Shown here in pieces: positions 47,963 to 56,607 of a stretch of 64,000 bases of DNA. The stretch spans positions 372,001-436,000 of the forward strand of contig NZ_OY762656.1 in assembly GCF_963666255.1 (NCBI RefSeq), in the 5' to 3' direction. The position numbers and the translations under genes are program-made. Each line of letters opens with the position of its first letter. Within the stretch, counting starts at the first letter, position 1. The DNA is from an uncultured Propionivibrio sp. (GTDB taxonomy: Bacteria; Pseudomonadota; Gammaproteobacteria; Burkholderiales; Rhodocyclaceae). The notes beneath the pieces were generated by a model. That model saw only the letters and a list, made by a program, of their open reading frames with translations, searched no databases and had not been told where the DNA came from.

Positions 47963-49120
47963 TCAGATCCGCCGCAACCGCTCACCGGCTGCCGACAAGG
48001 TGCTGTCCAGCTTGGCGAAGCAGAAACGCACGACGTGATCGTCGCGTCCGTCCGGGTAGAAGACCGACACCGGAATCGCCGCCACGCCGACTTCACGCGT
48101 CAGCCATTCGGCAAACGCCCGATCTGGCAAATCCGAGACCTCCTGATAACGGACCAGTTGAAAATAGGTCCCGCGACACGGCAACAACTCGAAGCGCGAG
48201 TCCTGCAATTGCGCCCGGAAAAAATCGCGCTTCTGCTCGTAGAACGCCGACAGCCCCAGATAACGTGAGGGATCGTCCATGTACTCGGCGATGCCCAGCT
48301 GGCACGGCGTATTAACCGAAAACACATTGAACTGATGAACCTTGCGGAACTCGTTCATCAAGGCTGCGGCCCCCAGGACATAACCGATCTTCCAGCCCGT
48401 GATGTGGTAGGTCTTGCCGAACGACGAAACGACAATGCTGCGCGCCGCCAGGTCTTCCCGACTGATGACACTCAGGTGCTTGCCGCCATCGAAGACGATA
48501 TGCTCATACACTTCATCGGAGAGAACGACGATATCGGTATCGCGAACGATATCCGCCAGCGTCGCGAAGTCATCGGCCGTCAGCAGGCTGCCGGTCGGAT
48601 TGTTCGGCGTATTGACGATGATCATCCGGGTACGCGGCGATACCAGGCGGCGCACGCTCTCCCAATCCGGCCGATAGTCCGGAAACAGCAGGGAAGCATA
48701 GACCGCACGGCCACCGACCGTTTCGATCGCCGGCACGTAACTATCGTAGACCGGGGCGAAGACGATCACCTCGTCGCCGGGACGAACGAACGCCGCGATC
48801 GCGGTGAAGAGTGCCTGCGTCGCGCCCGCCGTCACCGTGATTTCGGACTCCGGATCAAAACGGACGCCGTAAAGCGACTCGACCTTGGCGCCGATGGCAT
48901 GCCGCAATTCGGGCACACCCGCCATCGGCGAATACTGGTTCTTCGCATTCTGCATGGCCCGCGTCGTCGCCTCGAACAAGGCGGGTTCGGCACTGAAGTC
49001 GGGAAATCCCTGAGACAGGTTGATCGCACCGCACTCGCTTGCCAACCGCGACATGACAGTAAAGATCGTCGTTCCGACCCACGGCAGTTTTGAATCGATG
49101 GCCAATGAAGAGGGGATCAT
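47963..49120 (-). CDS. YbdL-like methionine aminotransferase
   Basis: A 385-residue class I PLP aminotransferase. K236 in SSFGKTYHITGWKIGY binds PLP; INLSQGFPDF, NQYSPMAGVPELR, NTPNNPTG and SDEVYEHIVFD are conserved. The GKTYHITGWK form is that of E. coli YbdL, which prefers methionine and related thio-acids. Such an enzyme can carry out the last step of methionine salvage (MtnE role). mtnA lies less than 1 kb away, divergent across ycgR. The exact substrate is inferred. Confidence 0.9.
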   Translation of the reverse strand: MIPSSLAIDSKLPWVGTTIFTVMSRLASECGAINLSQGFPDFSAEPALFEATTRAMQNAKNQYSPMAGVPELRHAIGAKVESLYGVRFDPESEITVTAGATQALFTAIAAFVRPGDEVIVFAPVYDSYVPAIETVGGRAVYASLLFPDYRPDWESVRRLVSPRTRMIIVNTPNNPTGSLLTADDFATLADIVRDTDIVVLSDEVYEHIVFDGGKHLSVISREDLAARSIVVSSFGKTYHITGWKIGYVLGAAALMNEFRKVHQFNVFSVNTPCQLGIAEYMDDPSRYLGLSAFYEQKRDFFRAQLQDSRFELLPCRGTYFQLVRYQEVSDLPDRAFAEWLTREVGVAAIPVSVFYPDGRDDHVVRFCFAKLDSTLSAAGERLRRI

Positions 49121-49287
49121 TATGGTTTACAGTAAAATAGAGGTATTGAAAGGCAATAGTGTATGGGCATGAAAAGCAGCGCACAAGGGCAGCACGTGCC
49201 TGTCACGAAAGCCCGGATATGGCGCAAAACACGTTTCGCCGCTACGATTCACACATCACGCATATTGAAACAGTTACGATCGGACAC

Positions 49288-50022
49288 ATGAGCATCTCGC
49301 ACACCGAAGACGAAATCGAACGTTGTACGCTGAGCGGACAACGCGAGGTTCTTTTCCAGCTCCGCAATCTGATCCGGCTGAAGGCCCGTGTCGCCGTCAC
49401 TTTCGACGAAGGGCGACATAGCTTCCTCACTGTTCTCATGGACCTGTCCGAAACGAAGAAGCTGCTCTATCTCGACGTCGGCGGCAGCCAGGAAACAAAC
49501 CAGGCCTTCCTGCGTTCCGAACGCTGCCAGTTTTCAGCGGTTGTCGATGGCATCCGCATTCAGTTCTCCGGACGCAACCCGCAACTGGCCAAATGGGATG
49601 GCGAAGAAGTGCTGGCCGTAACCCTCCCGTCCTCGCTGCTGCGCCTGCAGCGGCGTGACGCATTCCGCCTGCAGCTGCCGTCAACCAAGCCCTATCTCTG
49701 CCATATCGCCCGCAACACACCAGAAGAACAGATCCTGCCGGTCTATGACATTTCGGTCGGCGGCATTGGCATCCAGCTCGGCGAAGAGCCGAAGTACGAG
49801 AGGATGCAACGCGTCGAGAACTGCTGGCTTGACCTGAGGGAATCAGGCTCTTTCGCGGTCACGCTCGAAATACGTTACATCAATCATTCCGAGAGCCTGA
49901 CGAACAAGCCGATCTGGCATCTCGGCTGCCAATTCGTCAACCTGTCGCTCGCCAACGAGACGCAGATCCAGCGCTTCATGGCCAGGATCGAGGTCGAGCG
50001 GCGCGCCCTTTCCGCCAGCTGA
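49288..50022 (+). CDS. ycgR: YcgR-like flagellar brake protein (PilZ)
   Basis: A 244-residue protein with an N-terminal YcgR domain (about 10-115) and a C-terminal PilZ domain that starts at LQRRDAFRLQLP (RxxxR) and has YDISVGGIGIQ (D/NxSxxG), the c-di-GMP-binding motifs. YcgR with c-di-GMP binds the flagellar motor and slows swimming. In-frame ATGs at 49159 and 49219 exist; 49288 gives the family length. No flagellar genes are in the window. Confidence 0.9.
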   Translation: MSISHTEDEIERCTLSGQREVLFQLRNLIRLKARVAVTFDEGRHSFLTVLMDLSETKKLLYLDVGGSQETNQAFLRSERCQFSAVVDGIRIQFSGRNPQLAKWDGEEVLAVTLPSSLLRLQRRDAFRLQLPSTKPYLCHIARNTPEEQILPVYDISVGGIGIQLGEEPKYERMQRVENCWLDLRESGSFAVTLEIRYINHSESLTNKPIWHLGCQFVNLSLANETQIQRFMARIEVERRALSAS

Positions 50023-50075
50023 CGCCAGCCGGGGCGCCGTGCGCGCCCCTCCGTCGCGGCGCATCCTTCCCGACC

Positions 50076-51164
50076 ATGAACATCAACGACACCCCGACCC
50101 GCACGCTGCGCGCCGAGCCATCCGGCAATGCCATTGAAATCATCGATCAGACGGCACTGCCGCACCTGTATCGCACACTCCGGATCGACACACTCGCCGG
50201 CGCAGCCCATGCCATTCGCGTCATGCAGGTTCGCGGCGCCCCACTGATCGGCGTCACCGCCGCCTATGGCGTTGCGCTCGCAATGCAGCGCAATGCCGAC
50301 AACGCTGCGCTCAATGACGCACTGCAATGCCTGGGCGCGACGCGCCCAACGGCAGTCAACCTTGCCTGGGCGCTGGCACGCATGCAATCAACATTGCAGG
50401 TGCTGCCCCCCGAACAGCGGACTCAAGCCGCCTGGACTGAAGCCGGGGCAATCGCAGAGGAAGACGTCGCCCAGTGCCGGCGCATCGGCGAACACGGGCT
50501 CGACCGCTTGCGCGCGCTTGCCAAATCGTCAGGACAGCTCAACGTCATGACGCACTGCAATGCAGGCTGGCTGGCGACCGTTGATCATGGCACCGCACTG
50601 GCGCCGGTGTATGCGGCTTTCGACGCCGGCATCGACATCCACGTCTGGGTCTCTGAAACGCGGCCGCGCAATCAGGGCCTGTTGACGGCCTGGGAACTCC
50701 GCCAGCATGGCGTGCCTCACACGGTCGTCGCTGACAATGCCGCGGGCATTCTGCTGGCCAAGCGACAGGTCGACGCCATTATCGTCGGCGCCGACCGCAT
50801 CGCGGCCAATGGCGACGTCGCCAACAAGGTCGGCACCTACCTCAAGGCCCTAGCCGCGCGCGAGGCCGGCGTGCCGTTCTGGGTCGCCGCCCCGCGTTCG
50901 ACGATCGACTTCGCATGCCCGGATGGAGATGCCATCCCCATCGAAGCGCGCGACGGCGATGAGCTTCGCATTCTTGGCGGTCTTTCCGACGCTGGCCTCC
51001 CGGCGGCGGTGCGGCAACTGCCGGCCGACGAACCCGTCGGCAACCCGGCCTTCGACGTCACCCCGGCACGTTTCGTCGACGCCATCATCACCGAGCGCGG
51101 ATGCTGCGCGGCAAGCCGCGAGGCCCTATCTTCGCTTTATCCGGAGTGTTGCAATGAGCACTGA
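50076..51164 (+). CDS. mtnA: Methylthioribose-1-phosphate isomerase
   Basis: MtnA isomerises 5-methylthioribose 1-phosphate to 5-methylthioribulose 1-phosphate in the recycling of methylthioadenosine. The 362 residues have the eIF2B-like fold with VRGAPLIGVTAAYG (52-65), the catalytic C161 in MTHCNAG, and D240 in VGADRIAANGDVANKVGTY. It overlaps the class II aldolase gene by 11 bp, so the two are probably translated together. mtnP, mtnN, mtnK, mtnC and mtnD are not in the window. Confidence 0.95.
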   Translation: MNINDTPTRTLRAEPSGNAIEIIDQTALPHLYRTLRIDTLAGAAHAIRVMQVRGAPLIGVTAAYGVALAMQRNADNAALNDALQCLGATRPTAVNLAWALARMQSTLQVLPPEQRTQAAWTEAGAIAEEDVAQCRRIGEHGLDRLRALAKSSGQLNVMTHCNAGWLATVDHGTALAPVYAAFDAGIDIHVWVSETRPRNQGLLTAWELRQHGVPHTVVADNAAGILLAKRQVDAIIVGADRIAANGDVANKVGTYLKALAAREAGVPFWVAAPRSTIDFACPDGDAIPIEARDGDELRILGGLSDAGLPAAVRQLPADEPVGNPAFDVTPARFVDAIITERGCCAASREALSSLYPECCNEH

Positions 51165-51819
51165 AACGCTGACGTTGCGCCAGCAGTTGATCGATACCGC
51201 GCGCCGGATGGCGCCCTGCGGACTCAACCGCGGCACGGCCGGCAACCTCAGCGCGCGCGCCAGCGAAAACGGCACTGCGGGATTTCTGATCACGCCAACC
51301 GGCATGGCCTATGACACGCTGACGCCGGACGACATCGTCTTCATGCGCCTCGATGGCAGCTTCGAAGGCCCGCGCAAGCCCTCCTCCGAATGGCGTTTTC
51401 ACCGTGACATCTATGCCGAACGGCTGGAAGCGGGCGCCATCCTGCACGCCCACTCGCCGTTCGCCACCACGCTCGCCTGTCTGCGCCGGGACGTTCCGGC
51501 CTTCCATTACATGATCGCCCGCTTCGGTGGCGACAGCCTGCGCTGCGCCGCTTATGCGACCTTCGGCACCCAGGCGCTGTCGGACGCGGCGCTCGCCGCG
51601 CTGGCGGGGCGGAGTGGCTGCCTGCTCGGCAATCACGGCATGCTCGTTCTCGGTAAAAACTTGCCGCAGGCCCTCGCGCTTGGCGTCGAACTGGAAGAGC
51701 TGTGCGAACAGTATTGGCGCGCCTGCCAACTCGGCGCGCCGGTCATCCTCGATGCAACCGAAATGGCCGTCGTCATCGACAAGTTCTCAACCTATGGCCA
51801 ACAGGAAGCGCCCCGGTGA
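51154..51819 (+). CDS. Class II aldolase/adducin-family protein, candidate methylthioribulose-1-P aldolase
   Basis: A 221-residue zinc aldolase of the fuculose-phosphate type. GTAGNLSARA (28-37) and SSEWRFH bind phosphate and carry the catalytic glutamate E79; zinc ligands are H98 and H100 (LHAHSP) and H161 (GNHGM). The gene overlaps mtnA. Two roles fit: MtnB-type dehydratase of the universal salvage pathway, or the Ald2 aldolase of the DHAP shunt, which cleaves methylthioribulose 1-phosphate. The FucA-like sequence and absence of mtnC/mtnD nearby favour the second. This is inference. Confidence 0.82.
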   Translation: MSTETLTLRQQLIDTARRMAPCGLNRGTAGNLSARASENGTAGFLITPTGMAYDTLTPDDIVFMRLDGSFEGPRKPSSEWRFHRDIYAERLEAGAILHAHSPFATTLACLRRDVPAFHYMIARFGGDSLRCAAYATFGTQALSDAALAALAGRSGCLLGNHGMLVLGKNLPQALALGVELEELCEQYWRACQLGAPVILDATEMAVVIDKFSTYGQQEAPR

Positions 51820-53429
51820 TCCGCATCCAGGAACTGAAACTCCCGCTCGAACACCCGCCCGAAGCACTGCGCACTGCCGTCGCCGCGCGCCTTCGGCAGC
51901 CCGTCTCGGCCATCGGTCACATCAGCGTCTTCAAGCGCAGTCATGACGCGCGCAAGAAAAATGCGCTGATGTTCATTTACACGGTCGACGTCGACGTCGC
52001 CGACGAGGCAACGTTGCTCGCGCAGTTCTGTGACGACGCCAAGATTCGGCCGACCCCCGACATGCGCTATCGTTTCGTCGCCCGCGCCCCCGCCCAACTC
52101 AAGTCGCGACCGGTCGTCGTCGGCTTCGGACCGGCGGGCATCTTCGCCGCGCTGGTCCTCGCCCAGATGGGCTTCCGCCCGATCGTGCTCGAACGCGGGA
52201 AAGCGGTGCGCGAGCGTACGCGCGACACCTGGAAGCTCTGGCGCAACCATCAGCTCGACCCGGAATCCAATGTCCAGTTCGGCGAAGGCGGCGCCGGCAC
52301 ATTCTCGGACGGCAAGCTCTACAGCCAGGTCAAGGATCCGGGTTTCCTCGGGCGCAAGGTCCTCAGCGAATTCGTCAAAGCCGGCGCTCCTGAAGAAATT
52401 CTCTACGTCGCGCACCCGCACATCGGTACTTTCCGGCTGGTCAGCATGGTCGAGCGCATGCGCGCCGAAATCGAGTCGTTGGGCGGCGAGATCCGCTTTC
52501 AGAGTCGCGTCACCGGCCTCGACATCCAAAACGGCGCAGTCCGCGGCGTCACCTTGGCAAGCGGTGAGCATATCGCCACCCGGCATGTCGTTCTCGCCCT
52601 CGGCCACAGCGCCCGCGACACTTTCGCGGCGCTGCACGCCCAAGGCGTCCGCATGGAAGCAAAGCCCTTCGCCGTCGGCTTCCGCATCGAGCATCCGCAA
52701 TCGCTGATCGACAAGGCGCGCCTTGGCCCCAGCGCCGGCAATCCGCTCCTCGGCGCAGCCGATTACAAGCTCGTTTACCACGCTGGCAACGGCCGCGCCG
52801 TTTATAGCTTTTGCATGTGCCCCGGCGGCCAGGTCGTGGCCGCCACCTCGGAACCCGGCTGCGTCGTCACCAACGGCATGAGCCAGTATTCCCGGGCCGA
52901 GCGCAACGCCAACGCCGGACTCGTCGTCAACGTCACGCCGGAAGATTACGGCGGCATAGACAACCCACTTGCCGGCATCGAATTCCAGCGCCGACTCGAA
53001 GCGCATGCCTTCGAACTCGGCGGCGGCACCTACGCCGCGCCGGGGCAACGCGTCGGCGACTTCCTCGCGGGACGCCCGTCGACCCAGCTTGGACCGGTCA
53101 TTCCCTCGTACCAACCCGGCGTGCACCTCACCGACCTCTCGACCGCATTACCGGACTTCGCGATCGAGGCGCTACGCGAAGCCATCCCCGCCTTCGACCG
53201 GCAGATCCGCGGATTCGCCGACCCGGACGCCATGCTGACCGGCGTCGAGACACGGACCTCGTCACCGCTGCGCATTCCGCGCGGGGACGACTTCCAGAGC
53301 ATCAGCACCCGCGGCCTTTATCCGTCCGGCGAGGGCGCCGGCTATGCCGGCGGAATCCTCTCGGCCGGCATCGACGGCATCAAAGTGGCTGAAGCAGTGG
53401 CGCTTCGCATTCTGATCGACAATACTTAA
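51816..53429 (+). CDS. FAD-dependent oxidoreductase, COG2509-like
   Basis: A 537-residue flavoprotein. A ferredoxin-like N-terminal domain (about 1-95) precedes the FAD-binding Rossmann motif VVVGFGPAGIFAAL (100-113) and LERGKAVRER. FGEGGAGTFSDGKLYS, VLALGHSARDTF and YPSGEGAGYAGGILSAGIDG are typical of the uncharacterised NAD(FAD)-dependent dehydrogenases of COG2509. The start is a GTG overlapping the aldolase stop (GTGA). Function is unknown; the coupling to mtnA and the aldolase suggests a role with their products. Confidence 0.88.
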   Translation: MIRIQELKLPLEHPPEALRTAVAARLRQPVSAIGHISVFKRSHDARKKNALMFIYTVDVDVADEATLLAQFCDDAKIRPTPDMRYRFVARAPAQLKSRPVVVGFGPAGIFAALVLAQMGFRPIVLERGKAVRERTRDTWKLWRNHQLDPESNVQFGEGGAGTFSDGKLYSQVKDPGFLGRKVLSEFVKAGAPEEILYVAHPHIGTFRLVSMVERMRAEIESLGGEIRFQSRVTGLDIQNGAVRGVTLASGEHIATRHVVLALGHSARDTFAALHAQGVRMEAKPFAVGFRIEHPQSLIDKARLGPSAGNPLLGAADYKLVYHAGNGRAVYSFCMCPGGQVVAATSEPGCVVTNGMSQYSRAERNANAGLVVNVTPEDYGGIDNPLAGIEFQRRLEAHAFELGGGTYAAPGQRVGDFLAGRPSTQLGPVIPSYQPGVHLTDLSTALPDFAIEALREAIPAFDRQIRGFADPDAMLTGVETRTSSPLRIPRGDDFQSISTRGLYPSGEGAGYAGGILSAGIDGIKVAEAVALRILIDNT

Positions 53430-53526
53430 GCAAGCAGGACACGCCGGACAGCCTAGCGCACGGCATGTCTCCAATCGCCGGACATGACCAAGCCAGGGCG
53501 AGGCAATCAACCAGGAGAGTCCGTCC

Positions 53527-55764
53527 ATGAGCGGAACGCAGGCAGACGAACTGATGGTGATCGATGACAGCTCGTCTGCAACAGAAGCGCAGGCCCCCGC
53601 CTGGAATGTCCTCATTGTTGACGATGACGAGGACATCCACCGGATTACCGTGTTTGCGCTGCTGCATGCCGAGATTCTTGGGCGCCGGCTGCGATTCCTG
53701 CACGCCTATTCGTCTGCGGAAGCGCTTACGCACCTAACGCCAGGAAACGACATTGCCGTCATTCTTCTTGACGTCGTCATGGAACGGGAAGACGCCGGAT
53801 TGCAGCTTGTGCATCGAATCCGCGATGACCTCGGCCTCGATTCCGTACGCATCATCCTGCGCACAGGCCAACCGGGCTTTGCGCCCGAAGTCAATGCCAT
53901 CCGCGACTACGACATCAACGACTACCGGCTCAAGTCGGAACTCACGCACCATCGCCTCTATGCCGCGATGACGACGGCAATCCGCTCCTTCCAGCAGATC
54001 CGTTCGCTCGACCGTCACCGGCGAGGACTCGACATCATCCTCGGCGCCAGCCGAAAAATGATGACGCATCGCAGTATTGGCGACTTCGCCGACGACATCA
54101 TCGACGAAATCCAGAGGCTGCTGCCTGGCGACGTCGAAGGCCTTGTGTGCACGAGTCCGGCAGCGCCGTCAGAGGAAATACGCGTCATCACCGGCTCCGA
54201 TCGATATTCCGCCCTCGCTGGGCAAACGCTTGCCGCGAAAAGCGTCCCGGCAACTGTCGCCTCGGCTGTCAGACGCTGCTTCGTAGAACAAAGCCACCGC
54301 TTCGAAGGAGACGCATCCACCCTGTTCTGTGCAGGCAAATCCGGCGCCAACCTCGTCATTCACGTCGAAACGGGCACCCCGATCGACAGCATTGACGAAC
54401 AACTGCTGGCGCTGCTGTGCGCGCACCTCGCGGTCAACCTCGACAACCAGCAACTTGTCAGCCAATTGCGCAAGCTGGCGTACCGTGATCCTCTGCTGCA
54501 CATCCCCAACCGCCAGGATTTCATCCGGCGCATCGAACGCGCAAGACACGATAGCGTGGCAAGCCACGGCGTGGCGCTGATCGACATCGACCATTTTTCG
54601 GAAATCAACGACGCGCTCGGCCATCACTTTGGCGACACGCTTCTCAAGGCCGTCGCCGCCAGACTGATCGATACGCTTCCGAAGGAAACCGTCATCGCCA
54701 GAATCGCGGGAGACACCTTCGGCGTTCTCGGCCGACAGGAAACGATCATGCCGGAGGTGCTTGCCAAGCTTTTCCGCAATCCCTTCCTCGCCGAAGACGC
54801 AGAGCAGACGCTGAATGCGACGATCGGCCTCGCGCGTCTTGCCGACATCGACGTCAGCAACGACGGCTCGGAGGTACTCAAAGCGGCAAACATCGCGCTC
54901 AACCAGGCCAAGATCAAAGCCCGCGGAGAAGCGCTCCGGTTCAGCCGCGACATGGAGATCGAGACACAGGAACGATTGAAACTCCTGCGCGAATTGCGCG
55001 AGGCTTTCGACCACGAGCAACTATTCCTCGCCTACCAACCGCAATACGATCTGCGCACGCGCAAAATCACCGGCGTCGAAGCGCTGCTGCGTTGGCGCAA
55101 TCACGACGGCATGCTGATCCCGCCCGACAAGTTCATCCCCCTGGCCGAAAGCTCTGGCCTGATCATCGCGCTCGGCGACTGGGTTCTGCGCCGGGCCTGC
55201 CTCGACCTGCAGGCGCTGGCTGCCCGGGGCTTCGCCGATCTGCGCATGGCCGTCAACGTCTCGGCCTCGCAATTCCGCCACCCAGACTTCGTCGCCGGTA
55301 TCGACCGGGTGCTCGAAGCCAGCGACGTCGCTCCCGGACGGCTGGAACTCGAAATCACCGAAACCGTCGCCATGCTCGATGCCAATCTAGTGATCGACAT
55401 ACTACATACGCTCAAGCAGCGCGGCATCGCGATTGCGATCGACGATTTCGGCACCGGATTCTCGTCGCTCAAATACCTTGAGCGCTTCGACGTCGATCGA
55501 CTGAAGATCGACCAGTCATTTGTTCGACAAATGCTTGATTCGCACGAAAGCCGGCGCATCGTCGAAACCATCGTCCAGCTCGCCCAAAGCCTGAAACTCA
55601 GCCTGACCGCCGAAGGCGTCGAGCATGATCGCCAGGCTGAGCGCCTGGCCGACATCGGCTGCCAGGAGGCGCAGGGCTACCTGTTCGCACGACCGATGGC
55701 GTTTGCCGACCTGTGCGCGTTCCTGTCGCCCTACGCCAAGAACGCCACCGCGCCGGCGCAATGA
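53527..55764 (+). CDS. Response regulator with DUF3369, degenerate GGDEF and EAL domains
   Basis: A 745-residue cytoplasmic signalling protein. Order: receiver (about 26-145; acidic pocket D32-D36, phospho-acceptor D82, K136), DUF3369 (about 150-310), GGDEF (about 315-475) and EAL (about 490-735). The GGDEF signature is AGDTF (394-398), so cyclase activity is probably lost. The EAL domain keeps E518-A-L, ETE (611-613) and DDFGTG (639-644), consistent with c-di-GMP phosphodiesterase. No kinase gene adjoins. AGGAGAG lies before the start. DUF3820 follows after 7 bp. Confidence 0.92.
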   Translation: MSGTQADELMVIDDSSSATEAQAPAWNVLIVDDDEDIHRITVFALLHAEILGRRLRFLHAYSSAEALTHLTPGNDIAVILLDVVMEREDAGLQLVHRIRDDLGLDSVRIILRTGQPGFAPEVNAIRDYDINDYRLKSELTHHRLYAAMTTAIRSFQQIRSLDRHRRGLDIILGASRKMMTHRSIGDFADDIIDEIQRLLPGDVEGLVCTSPAAPSEEIRVITGSDRYSALAGQTLAAKSVPATVASAVRRCFVEQSHRFEGDASTLFCAGKSGANLVIHVETGTPIDSIDEQLLALLCAHLAVNLDNQQLVSQLRKLAYRDPLLHIPNRQDFIRRIERARHDSVASHGVALIDIDHFSEINDALGHHFGDTLLKAVAARLIDTLPKETVIARIAGDTFGVLGRQETIMPEVLAKLFRNPFLAEDAEQTLNATIGLARLADIDVSNDGSEVLKAANIALNQAKIKARGEALRFSRDMEIETQERLKLLRELREAFDHEQLFLAYQPQYDLRTRKITGVEALLRWRNHDGMLIPPDKFIPLAESSGLIIALGDWVLRRACLDLQALAARGFADLRMAVNVSASQFRHPDFVAGIDRVLEASDVAPGRLELEITETVAMLDANLVIDILHTLKQRGIAIAIDDFGTGFSSLKYLERFDVDRLKIDQSFVRQMLDSHESRRIVETIVQLAQSLKLSLTAEGVEHDRQAERLADIGCQEAQGYLFARPMAFADLCAFLSPYAKNATAPAQ

Positions 55765-55771
55765 GGAGAAA

Positions 55772-56041
55772 ATGATCGCCCCTGAATGCTTCTCGCACGA
55801 GCAACTCCAGCAACTCTTCGTCCTGCGCATGCCCTACGGAAAATACAAGGGGCGGTTCATCGCCGACGTGCCCGGCCACTACCTCAACTGGATGGCGCGC
55901 GAAGGCTTCCCGAAAGGACGCCTCGGGCAACTACTGGCGCTCATGCACGAAATCGATCACAACGGCTTGTCGCCATTGCTCGACCCATTGCGACCGCGCG
56001 CCGGATCGCAGTTGGCGCACCACGACGGCACCGAACCCTGA
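55772..56041 (+). CDS. DUF3820-family small protein
   Basis: An 89-residue protein with the DUF3820 core MPYGKYKGRFIADVPGHYLNWMAREGFPKGRLGQLL (about 20-55), a pattern shared with exonuclease-linked accessory domains (putative quorum-sensing-regulated factor family). GAGGAG precedes its ATG, which lies 7 bp after the EAL protein gene. Its 3' end overlaps the convergent LEA2 gene by 85 bp. The function of the family is not established. Confidence 0.8.
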   Translation: MIAPECFSHEQLQQLFVLRMPYGKYKGRFIADVPGHYLNWMAREGFPKGRLGQLLALMHEIDHNGLSPLLDPLRPRAGSQLAHHDGTEP

Positions 56042-56484
56042 CGGTTAAAAGGCAGGGACCCGACGCCTTCGAGATCGGCCGAGCCGGTAATCCGGTAAGG
56101 CAGACGCGGCCGACCGTCGCTCCGCGCAGCGCGGAGACGCTCCAGCAGCGTCGACAAACGGCTGACCGCCAGAACCTCGAACTGTGCTGAACCTTGCGCC
56201 GGCACCCGGACCGGTTGTGCCGACTGCCCCTGTGCGAATGGGCGGCCATCGAGTTCGACGGAAAAGTCGAGACGGCGCAGCGTCAGGTCGACGGCATTCG
56301 GATTGCGCAGGTCGAGCTTGAGGACAAAGCGCTGTTCGCTCAGGTTGAAGCCGGCCAACTCAATGCTGGCGACCTCAACCTCGGGCGCCTTCAGCAGACT
56401 TGAACAGGCAGCCAGGCCCACCGCTGCGAGCACGACCACGCCCCATCGCATCAGCCTCCACAAGAACTCACCCGCCTGCCGCAT
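55957..56484 (-). CDS. LEA type 2 (WHy-domain) lipoprotein
   Basis: A 175-residue lipoprotein: signal peptide with lipobox LAAC (C27), then an LEA2/WHy domain (about 35-145) with IELAGFNLSEQRFVLKLDLRNPNAVDLTLRRLDFSVELDGRPFAQG. Such proteins are linked to desiccation or envelope stress by family. The last 25 residues overlap the DUF3820 gene in antisense and are less family-like, so the true domain may end near 56020. AAAGGG precedes the chosen ATG; 56499 is an alternative. Confidence 0.82.
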   Translation of the reverse strand: MRQAGEFLWRLMRWGVVVLAAVGLAACSSLLKAPEVEVASIELAGFNLSEQRFVLKLDLRNPNAVDLTLRRLDFSVELDGRPFAQGQSAQPVRVPAQGSAQFEVLAVSRLSTLLERLRAARSDGRPRLPYRITGSADLEGVGSLPFNRQGSVPSWCANCDPARGRNGSSNGDKPL

Positions 56485-56552
56485 ACCATGCCCTTTCATC
56501 TCACCATCGCACACTGTAACGAAAAACCACGACGCGCGTGAAGTGCGTTGCG

Positions 56553-56583
56553 CCATGAAAAAGGCCCCGCACATGGCGGGGCC
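56553..56583 (-). terminator. Intrinsic terminator after the CoA-transferase gene
   Basis: GGCCCCGC (56563-56570) pairs with GCGGGGCC (56576-56583) around a 5-nt loop and is followed on the minus strand by TTTTTCATGG. It ends the CoA-transferase transcript. Confidence 0.85.
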
Positions 56584-56607
56584 TGGATGCCGGAAAAACC
56601 GGGACGA

